NCBI GenBank assembly: GCA_031276035.1
Contig: JAISNV010000001.1
Span: forward strand, 328,062-392,061
Length of the DNA stretch: 64,000 bases
Origin: Bacteroidales bacterium
Lineage (GTDB): Bacteria; Bacteroidota; Bacteroidia; Bacteroidales; BM520
Reading direction: 5' to 3'
The translations under genes were made by a program, and so were the position numbers. Positions 1 to 8,636 of this stretch are shown piece after piece. The stretch's first letter is position 1. The number at the start of each line of letters is the position of its first letter. A model generated the notes under the pieces. The model did not search any database. It was not told the DNA's origin and saw nothing but the letters and a program-made list of their open reading frames with translations.

Positions 1-615
1 TCTTTGTTTAAGCGCATGATTCATTCCTTGTAATCTGCTATATACCGCAGAAGCTTTTCTTGGAAGCTGTAAAACACCGGGTAAAGTACTTTCGTGTTCC
101 AAACCGTTTTTTATTGATTCTCTCATTATATACCAAACTTCGCCAAGATATTCCCAGATTTCATTACCCTCGCATTCATTAACATATTCCCACAACCGCC
201 TTGTTTTCAGATAATCCAGAATATCTTCCATAGTAGAAAGCTCGTAAATTATATGATCTTTACCGCGTGTACTGTCAGTAGATATATCTCCGCCACCGAG
301 ACTGAAATATTTCTGTTGTTTGATTACATTACCGTCGGCATCATAGGCAAAAAATTCCATTCCGTTAGGATGTTCCGGAAGAAAGACATCCGGCTTCCAT
401 TCAATTTTGAGATTATTTTTAGGAAATTGCCGCAATAAAGCTACATCCGTTAAGTGACCTTTTCCTGTTGCGGCAAGAGTTCCGTACAGAATTACTTTAA
501 AACTCGGTGCATCTTTAACGTTTTCAAGAAATTTATTACACGCATTAACCGGTCCCATAGTATGAGAACTTGAAGGACCGTAACCGATTTTGAAAATTCT
601 TTTAATTGAATCCAT
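1..615 (-). CDS. sdaA: L-serine dehydratase, one-chain iron-sulfur type (3' part beyond the window)
   Basis: Translating the minus strand from the ATG at 613-615 gives 205 uninterrupted codons running off the left edge. The protein opens with MDSIKRIFKIGYGPSSSHTMGP; the SSSHTxGP motif is the signature of the beta (N-terminal) domain of iron-sulfur L-serine dehydratases. By family knowledge these deaminate L-serine to pyruvate and ammonia in the cytoplasm with a [4Fe-4S] cluster. The visible portion covers the beta domain and the linker; the catalytic alpha domain with the cluster cysteines would lie outside. A TATTTTTG -7-like box (634-641) sits 18 nt upstream of the start. It fits the PFOR and PckA found elsewhere as part of amino-acid fermentation. 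Identity is firm; completeness cannot be judged. Confidence 0.9.
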   Translation of the reverse strand, partial: MDSIKRIFKIGYGPSSSHTMGPVNACNKFLENVKDAPSFKVILYGTLAATGKGHLTDVALLRQFPKNNLKIEWKPDVFLPEHPNGMEFFAYDADGNVIKQQKYFSLGGGDISTDSTRGKDHIIYELSTMEDILDYLKTRRLWEYVNECEGNEIWEYLGEVWYIMRESIKNGLEHESTLPGVLQLPRKASAVYSRLQGMNHALKQR

Positions 616-1050
616 AACTAAAAATTTTATTTGCAAAAATAGCTTTTTTAATTAACAATTAACCGTTAACAATTAATAATATAATGGATTCGACGCTTGA
701 AATCAATGATGAGTTTCGGACATATTCTCGGACTTCTAATTATTCATATTAAAAAACACAGCCATTCAATTATTATAATACTGATAATTTGTTGTTTGTT
801 GTTGTTTTTATGTGCCTTATATTCAACTAATTATACTCATTAGATATTTATTAAATAGAAAACCCTAATTACTCAATGCTGTTTGTCCTTTATTCTTTTG
901 TATCTCATATATATAATACTTTTACTTTTCGAAAAGATATTTTTCAAAAAATGTTAATTATTTTCTAATTATTTATACTTTTGCAAGTTAAAACTTAGTG
1001 TTAAATTTTTAACGTAAAAATAGAAAATAACAATTAAAACCAAATTATTT
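616..1050. other. AT-rich intergenic region between divergent sdaA and lipoprotein genes
   Basis: A 435-nt stretch with no convincing ORF on either strand. It holds the sdaA -7-like box near its left end and the lipoprotein promoter near its right end. Short AACAATTAAC-type stretches around 650-690 are low-complexity AT sequence also seen before other genes of the window. Nothing else recognisable. Confidence 0.6.
976..983 (+). promoter_or_regulatory. -7 box of Bacteroidetes-type promoter for the Cys/His-rich lipoprotein
   Basis: TACTTTTG matches the TAnnTTTG -7 consensus of Bacteroidetes sigma-ABfr promoters and leaves a 67-nt leader before the ATG at 1051. No good -33 TTTG is present at the expected distance. 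Confidence 0.6.
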
Positions 1051-1665
1051 ATGAAAAAGTCAATCTTATTAATCGGAGTATTATGCTTCTTATTAACATC
1101 TTGTGGTGGCGGACAAAAGAAAGCAACCGAACAAACAACTCAGGAAAAACCTAAAACAGAACAAAAATGTGAAAAAGAATGCCAATTAACCGAAGAGCAA
1201 AAAGCTGAAATGGATGCTTTTATGGCCCAATGGAATAATTGGGATAACTTAGACGATGCAACAAAAACAGATCTTATTGCTAAAGCAAAAACCTGCATGG
1301 ATAAAAAAGCTGAAGGTTGTAAAGGTCATGACGGAGAAAAAGAAGGCTGCAAATCTAAAGAAACCGGTGAACCATGTAAAGGTAAAGAAGAAGGAAAACC
1401 TTGCTGCAAAGAAGGTGACGCTCCTAAATGCGAATTAACCGAAGAACAAAAAGCTGAAATGGAAGTTAAAATGGCCGAAATGAAAGCTAAATGGGATTCT
1501 TTTGAAACCTTAAGTTTAAATGAACAAAAAGAATTAATCGACATGAAAATGAATTGCTGTAAAAAATCTTGCTCCGGACATCATCACGGAGATAAAGAAG
1601 GTTGCAAAGGTCATAATCATGACGGCGAAAAATCATGCGACAAAGACAAAAAAGCCGATAAATAA
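1051..1665 (+). CDS. Cys/His-rich lipoprotein with a duplicated module, putative metal binding
   Basis: 204 aa. Residues 1-18 are a lipoprotein signal peptide ending in the lipobox LLTSC, so the product should be anchored to a membrane through Cys18. The mature part holds about 14 further cysteines, six histidines (clusters GHHHG and GHNHDG) and many Lys/Glu. LTEEQKAEM occurs twice, starting at residues 46 and 129, and each copy is followed by a helix-like acidic stretch and then a Cys/Gly/His tail containing EGCKGH. The protein is therefore a tandem duplication of a module of about 83 residues. I do not recognise a named family; metal or metalloid binding is inferred from ligand density. It has its own promoter and is closed by a strong hairpin terminator, so it looks like a single-gene unit. 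Confidence 0.75.
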   Translation: MKKSILLIGVLCFLLTSCGGGQKKATEQTTQEKPKTEQKCEKECQLTEEQKAEMDAFMAQWNNWDNLDDATKTDLIAKAKTCMDKKAEGCKGHDGEKEGCKSKETGEPCKGKEEGKPCCKEGDAPKCELTEEQKAEMEVKMAEMKAKWDSFETLSLNEQKELIDMKMNCCKKSCSGHHHGDKEGCKGHNHDGEKSCDKDKKADK

Positions 1666-1693
1666 GATTATCTGCGCAAAATAATAATTCAAT

Positions 1694-1727
1694 AAAAAAG
1701 CCTTTATAGAAATATAAAGGCTTTTTT
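1694..1727. terminator. Rho-independent terminator, probably bidirectional
   Basis: A perfect hairpin: AAAAAAGCCTTTATA pairs with TATAAAGGCTTTTTT around a 4-nt loop. It lies 28 nt after the lipoprotein stop and before the convergent glycosyltransferase end, with A- and T-tracts on the two sides, so it can serve both strands. Confidence 0.9.
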
Positions 1728-1794
1728 ATTTTAAATAAGTGTTCAATATTAAAATAAAGCTACAAATTTCACAATCACAGTTTTAACATCCTAA

Positions 1795-2937
1795 TTACAC
1801 CCACAAATTCTTCTTCATCTTCAATGATGAAAAATAAAAAACCGGTATTAAAAACCATAATATTATTTCCAAAAAAGGAAAAACAGAAAGCAGATCGGGT
1901 TGATTTAATTTTTTCAGGGAATTATATTTGATACAAAACCAAACAATCATTCTGATTAAAATCAATACAAGAATCGGTATAACAATTTGTGTATATAAAA
2001 TACAAAGAAGAATACAGGCGATAAAAAATAATAATGTGCTTAAAGTATATAAAAATTTTATTATTTTACCTGATGATTTTGAATACCTTACATTAGAAAA
2101 TCTTCGTGAGACATGAGTAAACCAAGTGCTCATATTTTGCTTTGAATCAATGCTTATTTGGGAATAATCATCAAAAATATAAGCTGTTTTACCCTTTCCT
2201 GTAAGTTTGTTGAAAACCGCAGTACCGTCATTACAAGTCTGGTAATGATGCATTAAATTTACCGGAACGAGAAAATCGGATTTCTTAAACAAAAAGTTTC
2301 TTGTACTTACGGTATATGGATGATTATTAGAAATATAAGATAAAAATTCAATATTGTAACAACTTTGCTCATAACGTATTAACTTATTAAAAAATCCTTT
2401 TCCTGATTTAAAATTGGCAATTCCGGCAACATTATTCTTAGAACCCAAACTCGAAACCATTGAACGGAGCCAGTATATACTTGTAGGGAAACAATCCAAA
2501 TGCGTCGTTAAAATCAATTCGTACTTAGCTGCCTTTACTCCCACAGAAAGAGGATAAATCTTGGAACATTGAAAATTATTTCTTTCGTGTATGTTAAAAT
2601 ATGTAAGATTCGGTATCTGCCTTGTCCACATTATGAAATCTTCATTTTCAACATCTTGCGATGTATAATTTACAACTATGATTTCATATTCGCCATATTC
2701 CTGATTCCTCAATGCGGAGATATGTTTTTTGATAAGATGAAAATTATCTCTCATGCAAATTAATATAGAAACCGGAGGCAGTTCGCGGGTATTCTCGGAT
2801 ACAAAGTTTTTTTTCTTTAATATAAAAGAATAGCCGGCTCGTATCAATGAAATAATTTGAATAATGAAAAGTAATACAGTAATGCCTGCAATTACTATAA
2901 AAAGTGAATCTTTAAGTATCTCTGTATTGAAAAACAT
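1795..2937 (-). CDS. membrane-associated family 2 glycosyltransferase
   Basis: 380 aa. A membrane segment at about residues 12-34 is followed by a GT-A type domain (starting near PVSILICMRDN, residues 55-65) with the nucleotide-sugar strand pattern and an acidic motif in TTHLDCFP where DxD-type residues are expected. A second hydrophobic region with two to three helices lies at about 290-375. The order fits processive-like GT2 enzymes that use an activated sugar at the inner membrane. Donor and acceptor cannot be told from sequence. It is divergent from tgt and lptG; from general knowledge a glycosyltransferase in this neighbourhood recurs in Bacteroidetes. The -7 box TAATTTTG (2959-2966) supports the chosen start. 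Confidence 0.75.
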   Translation of the reverse strand: MFFNTEILKDSLFIVIAGITVLLFIIQIISLIRAGYSFILKKKNFVSENTRELPPVSILICMRDNFHLIKKHISALRNQEYGEYEIIVVNYTSQDVENEDFIMWTRQIPNLTYFNIHERNNFQCSKIYPLSVGVKAAKYELILTTHLDCFPTSIYWLRSMVSSLGSKNNVAGIANFKSGKGFFNKLIRYEQSCYNIEFLSYISNNHPYTVSTRNFLFKKSDFLVPVNLMHHYQTCNDGTAVFNKLTGKGKTAYIFDDYSQISIDSKQNMSTWFTHVSRRFSNVRYSKSSGKIIKFLYTLSTLLFFIACILLCILYTQIVIPILVLILIRMIVWFCIKYNSLKKLNQPDLLSVFPFLEIILWFLIPVFYFSSLKMKKNLWV

Positions 2938-2958
2938 TTTTTATTTAAAATCAAAAGG

Positions 2959-2966
2959 CAAAATTA
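2959..2966 (-). promoter_or_regulatory. -7 box for the glycosyltransferase gene
   Basis: On the minus strand this reads TAATTTTG, a TAnnTTTG match 21 nt upstream of the start codon. No clear -33 element. Confidence 0.45.
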
Positions 2967-3039
2967 TTCAATTGAAAAGAAAATTAAGCGTATTTTTGGC
3001 AAAAATTTCGAAAAGTTATTAACGACTTGTTTTTATTTG

Positions 3040-4173
3040 ATGTTTAAATACGAATTATTAGCACAAGATACTGATACTAAGGCGAGAGTCGGAGTGCTCC
3101 ATACTGATCACGGAGATATTCCCACACCGATTTTCATGCCTGTCGGAACGGCCGGAACGGTAAAAGCCGTACATATTAAAGATGTAAAAGATGATATCAA
3201 TGCTAAAATAATCTTGGGAAATACTTACCATCTGTACTTACGTCCCGGAACGGAAATTCTCGAAGCCACCGGCGGATTACATAAATTCAACGGTTGGAAT
3301 TTACCCATACTTACGGATAGCGGCGGCTATCAGGTTTACTCACTTACGCATATCAGAAAAATCACCGAAGAAGGAGTAAAATTTCAATCGCATATCGACG
3401 GATCATACCATTTTTTTACTCCGGAAAAAGTTATCGACATAGAAAGGAGCATCGGCGCCGATATAATCATGGCTTTTGATGAATGCACCCCTTTTCCCTG
3501 CGAATACAAATATGCTGAGAAATCACTTAAACTAACTCATAACTGGCTGAAAAGGTGTATTGAAAGATATAGAACAACGGATAATAAATACGGCTATCAT
3601 CAAGAACTTTTTCCTATTGTTCAAGGCAGTGTTTATAGAGATTTAAGAAAACAATCAGCGGAGTTTGTCGCTGAATTCGGAACGGAAGGCAACGCTATCG
3701 GCGGATTGGCTGTAGGAGAACCTGCAGAAATAATGTACGAATTAACGGAACATGTTTGTGATATTTTACCAAAAGGTAAGGCAAGATACTTAATGGGCGT
3801 AGGAACTCCCGAAAATATTCTCGAATGTATTTCACTCGGAGTTGATATGTTTGATTGTGTTATGCCCACTAGAAACGGCCGGAACGGAATGTTGTTCACC
3901 AATTCGGGCATAATCAATATAAAAAATAAAAAATGGGAAAAAGATTTTTCCGTTATTGATGAACTTTGTCCGTCTTTCGTAAGCGCCGGTTATTCAAAAG
4001 CTTATGTCAGGCATCTTTTTGCTGCACATGAAATATTGGGCGGTATGATTGCCAGTCAACATAATTTAGCTTTCTATCTTCAATTAGTTACGGAAGCAAG
4101 AGAACATATTCTTGCCGGCGATTTTAAGAATTGGAAAGAAAGTACGCTAAAAACGATTATGAAAAGATTATAA
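3040..4173 (+). CDS. tgt: queuine tRNA-ribosyltransferase (tRNA-guanine transglycosylase)
   Basis: 377 aa, normal length. It exchanges guanine at the wobble position of GUN-anticodon tRNAs for preQ1, the committed step of queuosine formation. Diagnostic segments are TDSGGYQVYSL (catalytic Asp region), FDECTPFP, and DCVMPTRNGRNG with the second catalytic Asp. The open frame starts one codon earlier at TTG, but ATG at 3040 is the sensible start. Oddity: in the zinc site, alignment to the usual CxCxxC...H arrangement gives C310, S312, S315 and H341, so two of three zinc cysteines are serine. My recollection is that Bacteroidetes Tgt proteins often lack this site, so function is probably retained. 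It lies upstream of lptG, 255 nt apart. Confidence 0.95.
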   Translation: MFKYELLAQDTDTKARVGVLHTDHGDIPTPIFMPVGTAGTVKAVHIKDVKDDINAKIILGNTYHLYLRPGTEILEATGGLHKFNGWNLPILTDSGGYQVYSLTHIRKITEEGVKFQSHIDGSYHFFTPEKVIDIERSIGADIIMAFDECTPFPCEYKYAEKSLKLTHNWLKRCIERYRTTDNKYGYHQELFPIVQGSVYRDLRKQSAEFVAEFGTEGNAIGGLAVGEPAEIMYELTEHVCDILPKGKARYLMGVGTPENILECISLGVDMFDCVMPTRNGRNGMLFTNSGIINIKNKKWEKDFSVIDELCPSFVSAGYSKAYVRHLFAAHEILGGMIASQHNLAFYLQLVTEAREHILAGDFKNWKESTLKTIMKRL

Positions 4174-4428
4174 TTCTAAATAAATTGGAAGTGCAACAAA
4201 GTATTATTTTTAGTGAGGTCGGAAATTATGTTAATTAATATGTAATTTACACAATTATAGATAATAGTTCTTGAATTTTTAAATTTGTAATCTGAAATTA
4301 AATAAAAGTAAAAAATACCGGTATAATAATTATCCTGTGTATCTTTTAAATAAAAAACATACGAATTGCTGACAGCCTGAAAAGGCGGCAATATGAAAAT
4401 AACATGTTTATAAAATGAATGTAATATT

Positions 4429-5514
4429 TTGAAGAAGTTAGATTTATATATAATACGAAAATATTTCTCGGCTTTCTTTCTTGCAATCGGATTACTGGTA
4501 ATTGTTGTTATAGTTTTCGATTTCTCAGAGAAGATAGATAAGTTTTTAGACGGAAATATCCCATTTCGTATGATAATATTCGATTATTACGCTAATTTCA
4601 TTCCCTACTTCTTTAATCTTTTTCTGTATTTATTTGTTTTTATTGCCGTAATTTTCTTTACTTCACAATTAGCACAGAAATCGGAAATAATTGCAATGTT
4701 AAGCTCCGGAATAAGTTTTTATCGACTTATGCGGCCGTATATCTTCTGTGCCTTAACACTTACCTGTATTGCATTCGTTTTGTCGAACTTTGTTATTCCT
4801 AAAACCAATATCAAACTCAATGATTTTGAAAATCAATATCTCAGAAAATCAGCAAAATATGCTAATTATGCTTATGATATTCACATGCAAATAGGACCCT
4901 CTACATATGCATATGTAAAGAATTTCAATGGAAAAACCAATGAAGGAAATGATTTTACTTTGGAAAAGTTTGATTTTCAGGAAGGAATGGATTATAAAAT
5001 ATCATCAAAATTAATAAAATGGTCGGAAACCGATAGCACCTGGACGCTTAATAATTATATTGAAAGAACGATTTTTGATGATAGGGAAGTTATTAAGTCG
5101 GGTACAAGTAAAACTATAAAAATAAACTTATTGCCTGATGATATGATTTTTGTGGTTAACGATTTGCGAACAATGAACTTTAAGCAACTCAATAATTTTA
5201 TTGAAGAGGAACGAAATAAGGGAATACGCAATATTGTTGAATATGAAGTCGAAAAACACAGCCGCATTGCAAACTCCTTCGCTACTATAATACTTACCGT
5301 TCTCGGTTTTTCTTTAGCATCCAGAAAGAAAAGAGCCGGAATGGGACTTAATCTCGGATTAGGTATTGTAATTACATTTACTTATATATTGATGATGCAA
5401 ATTACAAAAGTTTTTGCTACAAATAGTGATTTAATGCCTTGGTTAGCTGCCTGGATACCTAATATTTTCTTTTCATTGGTTGCTATTGTTATTATGATCA
5501 AGGCTCCCAAGTAA
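4429..5514 (+). CDS. LptG/LptF-type lipopolysaccharide export permease (YjgP/YjgQ family)
   Basis: 361 aa. Three membrane helices fall in the N-terminal 125 residues, a large extracytoplasmic beta-type domain at about 130-280, and three helices at the C-terminus (SFATIILTVLGFSLASRKK onward), the classic LptF/LptG layout. With LptBC these proteins extract LPS from the inner membrane and feed the trans-envelope bridge. The start is TTG: upstream ATG codons run immediately into stops, and the MKKLDLYIIRKY opening is typical of the family. Bacteroidetes often carry only one or two such permeases, so LptF versus LptG cannot be decided here. kdsB, another LPS gene, lies about 3 kb downstream. Confidence 0.88.
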   Translation: MKKLDLYIIRKYFSAFFLAIGLLVIVVIVFDFSEKIDKFLDGNIPFRMIIFDYYANFIPYFFNLFLYLFVFIAVIFFTSQLAQKSEIIAMLSSGISFYRLMRPYIFCALTLTCIAFVLSNFVIPKTNIKLNDFENQYLRKSAKYANYAYDIHMQIGPSTYAYVKNFNGKTNEGNDFTLEKFDFQEGMDYKISSKLIKWSETDSTWTLNNYIERTIFDDREVIKSGTSKTIKINLLPDDMIFVVNDLRTMNFKQLNNFIEEERNKGIRNIVEYEVEKHSRIANSFATIILTVLGFSLASRKKRAGMGLNLGLGIVITFTYILMMQITKVFATNSDLMPWLAAWIPNIFFSLVAIVIMIKAPK

Positions 5515-5681
5515 AGTAATCGGATAGAGGAAAATATAAACAAAGATTGTTAATGCCCGTAAATATCTTATCCATAAACCAGACATTTTAATTTTCAATT
5601 AAAGATTCTGTAAACTAAATAAAGATTTTGAGATTTTTTATATCAATATGTTTTAAATCTCCATATCATATAAATATCAGA

Positions 5682-6437
5682 TCATTCAAATATTCCATAC
5701 ACTGCCGAACCGCTGCCGCTCATGGAAGCATAAATGGCGCCGTTTGCGTACATTTCCTCTTTTATCATTGCAATTTCAGGATAAAGCGGAAAAATAACTT
5801 CTTCAAAATCATTTTTTATATTCGCCCTCCAAGTCTTGATATCATCGAAAACCAATGTTTTCAAATCAGGCACATCAGGGTTTGGTGTTACTAAAGAATA
5901 AGCTTCTTTAGTTGAAATATGAATATCCGGAGTTTTGACAATAATCTTCTTATTCAAATTAAAATCAACTTCTTCCAAAACTTCACCGCGCGAGCTCGCA
6001 AAAGCGGGCTTACTGTCTATAAAGAAAGTACAGTCACTACCCAACATTCCGGCAATTTTTTTTAGGTTCTCGTTGCAAATATTCAAATTGAACATCTTAT
6101 TTAACAATATCAATGTTGAAGCTGCATCCGAAGAACCGCCGCCTAATCCGGCTCCTACAGGAATATTTTTGTGTAAATAAATATCAACCGGAGGTAAATC
6201 ATACTCTTTTGATAATAAGTTATAAGCTTTAATACAAAGATTATCCCGACTATTTCCTTCTAAATCAATTCCTGAAATAAAAATATTTGTTTGTCCGGAT
6301 TTTGATTCTACTATCTCCAAAATATCCTTTAAATCGTTAAAAGGATAAAAAAAAGTATAAATATTGCGAAAACCATCATTTCTTTTTGACAATATTTGCA
6401 AACCAATGTTTATCTTTGCAACTGGGAAAATAATCAT
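5682..6437 (-). CDS. ispE: 4-diphosphocytidyl-2-C-methyl-D-erythritol kinase
   Basis: 251 aa, GHMP kinase family. It phosphorylates CDP-methylerythritol with ATP in the MEP isoprenoid pathway. The N-terminal AKINIGLQIL strand carries the substrate-binding lysine. PVGAGLGGGSSDAA is the ATP-binding GHMP motif, and SMSGSGSAVYG is the C-terminal glycine motif. The frame ends directly after that motif, whereas homologues usually continue for around 20 more residues. After the TGA at 5682-5684 the same frame stays open for 12 codons to another TGA at 5643-5645, so slight C-terminal trimming by a nonsense change is possible. A full two-element promoter precedes the gene. Divergent from the GH3 gene. 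Confidence 0.92.
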   Translation of the reverse strand: MIIFPVAKINIGLQILSKRNDGFRNIYTFFYPFNDLKDILEIVESKSGQTNIFISGIDLEGNSRDNLCIKAYNLLSKEYDLPPVDIYLHKNIPVGAGLGGGSSDAASTLILLNKMFNLNICNENLKKIAGMLGSDCTFFIDSKPAFASSRGEVLEEVDFNLNKKIIVKTPDIHISTKEAYSLVTPNPDVPDLKTLVFDDIKTWRANIKNDFEEVIFPLYPEIAMIKEEMYANGAIYASMSGSGSAVYGIFE

Positions 6438-6453
6438 TTTTATAAATTTTGCC

Positions 6454-6485
6454 CAAAAGTATTAAAATAATTCTGTATTACAAAA
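6454..6485 (-). promoter_or_regulatory. two-element Bacteroidetes promoter of ispE
   Basis: On the minus strand the region reads TTTTG, a 19-nt spacer, then TACTTTTG, the consensus -33/-7 arrangement. The -7 box ends 16 nt before the ispE start codon. One of the best promoter matches in the window. Confidence 0.8.
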
Positions 6486-6500
6486 CTACAAATAAAAAAT

Positions 6501-8018
6501 ATGGCTTCTATAACAAAATCATTATCTTCCGTTTTTTTCAGGAAACATCTGCAAAAAATAAAAAGATTTAAAGAAGAACCAATTGAAATACAGAATGCGA
6601 TTTTCAAAGATCTGATAAACAGAGCTGCAAACACTACCTGGGGACAAAATTATAACTATTCATCATTTTCTAGCATTGCCGATTTTAGGGAAAGTGTTCC
6701 GCTAAGTACTTATGAAGATCTTGAGCCGTATTTTCAGGAAATAATGAACGGCAAACAAAATCTATTGTGGCCTGATAAAATTCAATGGTTTTCAAAATCC
6801 TCCGGAACAACAACGGGTAAAAGTAAATTTATTCCGGTAAGTAAAGAAACTCTTTTTGGCTGTCATTATGATGCCGGAAGAGCGATGGTTGCTACATATA
6901 TCGACAACAGAGATAATACAAAACTTCTATTCGGAAAAAATATTTCGGTTTCCGGAAGTTATTTACAAGAAGTAAGCGGAAAAAACCATTATCTTGTAGG
7001 TGATATTTCCGCTATTTTAATGCAAAATCTGCCGAAATGGGCTGAATATATTAAAATTCCATCAAAGAAGTTAACCTTAATCAGCGATTGGGAAGAGAAG
7101 ATAAATATGATAGCTGAAGCTGTTGTAAAAAGAAATGTAGTAAGTTTTCTCGGAGTTCCATCGTGGATGTTAGTCATTCTTAGAAAGATAGAAGAAGTAT
7201 CAGGAAAATCTATCGATGAAACCTGGCCAAATCTCGAAGTCTTTTTCCATGGCGGAGTTGATTTCGCTCCGTACAGAGATAGATATAATGCACTGATAAA
7301 GAATCCTAATATGAGATATATGGGAGCTTATAATGCATCGGAAGGTTATTTTGCCTTTCAGGATGATTTGAATACCGAAGACATGCTTTTACTTCTTGAT
7401 TATGGAATCTTTTATGAATTCGTTCCTATTGATCTGCTTAGCGAAGGCTCCCATTTTGCCGTTGGCCTTGAAGATGTAAAAATCGGAGAAAACTACGCAA
7501 TGGTCATTTCAACCAACAGCGGATTATGGCGTTATGTTATAGGCGATACCATTACTTTTACGTCTTTGAATCCTTTTAAAATAAAAATCACAGGCCGTAC
7601 CAAAGCTTTTATCAATGTTGTAGGAGAAGAACTTATCCTCGACAATACAAATAAAGCTATAAATATTGCATGCAAAAAGACTGGCGCAATTTTATCGGAT
7701 TATACCGTTGCCCCGAAATTTTACAAAGAAGGTAATACATCACATGAATGGTTGGTCGAATTTGAGAAACAACCTAATGATATTGATGAGTTTACAAAAT
7801 ATCTCGACGATGCTTTAATGGAGGTTAATTCGGATTATAAGGCTAAACGTTTCCATGATATGGTATTGCGACCACCTGAGGTTATTATGGTATCGCAAGG
7901 AACTTTCTATAAATGGTTTAAAAGTAAGAATAAATTAGGCGGACAAAATAAAATGCCTCGTTTATCTAATAATAGAAATATTGTTGATGAAATTCTTTTT
8001 ATGTTACAAAAATCTTAG
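6501..8018 (+). CDS. GH3 (auxin-responsive) family acyl-adenylating protein
   Basis: 505 aa. The GH3 family belongs to the ANL adenylating superfamily; plant members conjugate amino acids to hormones, while bacterial functions are unestablished. The phosphate-binding signature SSGTTTGKSKF is at about residues 101-111. Further family motifs are NASEGYF (second nucleotide motif), SGLWRYVIGDTITFT (third motif with the catalytic Asp region) and a C-terminal swivel domain ending near FKSKNKLGGQNKMPRL. No membrane segments. It is followed after 3 nt by a deoxynucleoside kinase and then kdsB, so the three form an operon. The sequence supports ATP-dependent activation of a carboxylate; the substrate is unknown. 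Confidence 0.87.
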   Translation: MASITKSLSSVFFRKHLQKIKRFKEEPIEIQNAIFKDLINRAANTTWGQNYNYSSFSSIADFRESVPLSTYEDLEPYFQEIMNGKQNLLWPDKIQWFSKSSGTTTGKSKFIPVSKETLFGCHYDAGRAMVATYIDNRDNTKLLFGKNISVSGSYLQEVSGKNHYLVGDISAILMQNLPKWAEYIKIPSKKLTLISDWEEKINMIAEAVVKRNVVSFLGVPSWMLVILRKIEEVSGKSIDETWPNLEVFFHGGVDFAPYRDRYNALIKNPNMRYMGAYNASEGYFAFQDDLNTEDMLLLLDYGIFYEFVPIDLLSEGSHFAVGLEDVKIGENYAMVISTNSGLWRYVIGDTITFTSLNPFKIKITGRTKAFINVVGEELILDNTNKAINIACKKTGAILSDYTVAPKFYKEGNTSHEWLVEFEKQPNDIDEFTKYLDDALMEVNSDYKAKRFHDMVLRPPEVIMVSQGTFYKWFKSKNKLGGQNKMPRLSNNRNIVDEILFMLQKS

Positions 8019-8021
8019 ATT

Positions 8022-8636
8022 ATGTATATAGCAATAGCAGGAAATATCGGATCCGGAAAAACAACCTTAACGAAATTGCTGGCAAAAAGTTTTAAATGGG
8101 AACCTAACTTTGAAGATGCCGACAATAATCCTTATCTAAGTAGCTTCTATGAAGATATGCTCAGATGGTCGTTTAATCTGCAAGTATATTTTCTTAACAG
8201 TAGGTTCAGGCAAATTGTTGATATTAGAAAGGAAAACAAATCTGTTATTCAAGATAGAACAATTTATGAAGACGCTTATATTTTCGCTGCTAATTTACAT
8301 TCAATGAATCTGATGTTGACAAGAGATTATGAGAATTATCTTTCTTTATTTGAATTGATGACATCTTTTATTGAAGCACCGGACTTACTTATATATCTTA
8401 GAGCTTCTGTTCCCACCCTTGTTAATAATATCCAGAAAAGAGGAAGAGATTACGAAGCTTCTATCCGCATAGATTATCTTAAAAGCTTGAATGACAGATA
8501 TGAAAAATGGATAAAATCTTATAATTCGGGAAAATTATTGATAATTGATGTTGATAATCTCGATTTTGAAAATAACCCTGCAGATCTTGCAAATATTATA
8601 GATAACATTAACGCCGAATTCCATGGGTTATTCTGA
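8022..8636 (+). CDS. deoxynucleoside kinase (deoxyadenosine/deoxyguanosine kinase-like)
   Basis: 204 aa. The N-terminal P-loop AGNIGSGKTTL (residues 6-16), the DRTIYEDA segment (DRS/DRT base-recognition and catalytic motif) and the arginine-rich lid RGRDYE identify the dNK/thymidine-kinase-2-like fold. These salvage kinases phosphorylate deoxynucleosides to the 5'-monophosphates in the cytoplasm. Specificity cannot be assigned. The gene starts 3 nt after the GH3 gene, and its end overlaps kdsB by 14 nt, so translation is probably coupled. Confidence 0.88.
   Translation: MYIAIAGNIGSGKTTLTKLLAKSFKWEPNFEDADNNPYLSSFYEDMLRWSFNLQVYFLNSRFRQIVDIRKENKSVIQDRTIYEDAYIFAANLHSMNLMLTRDYENYLSLFELMTSFIEAPDLLIYLRASVPTLVNNIQKRGRDYEASIRIDYLKSLNDRYEKWIKSYNSGKLLIIDVDNLDFENNPADLANIIDNINAEFHGLF

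Noticed and set aside
616..760. AACAATTAAC-like stretches, also near 25385-25440 and 63870-63915, as a dispersed repeat
   Set aside because: They are short, imperfect and purely AT; they look like ordinary low-complexity promoter-upstream sequence.
4176..4391. 71-codon open frame on the minus strand between tgt and lptG
   Set aside because: AT-rich composition, no recognisable motif, no promoter box and no family resemblance; treated as non-coding.
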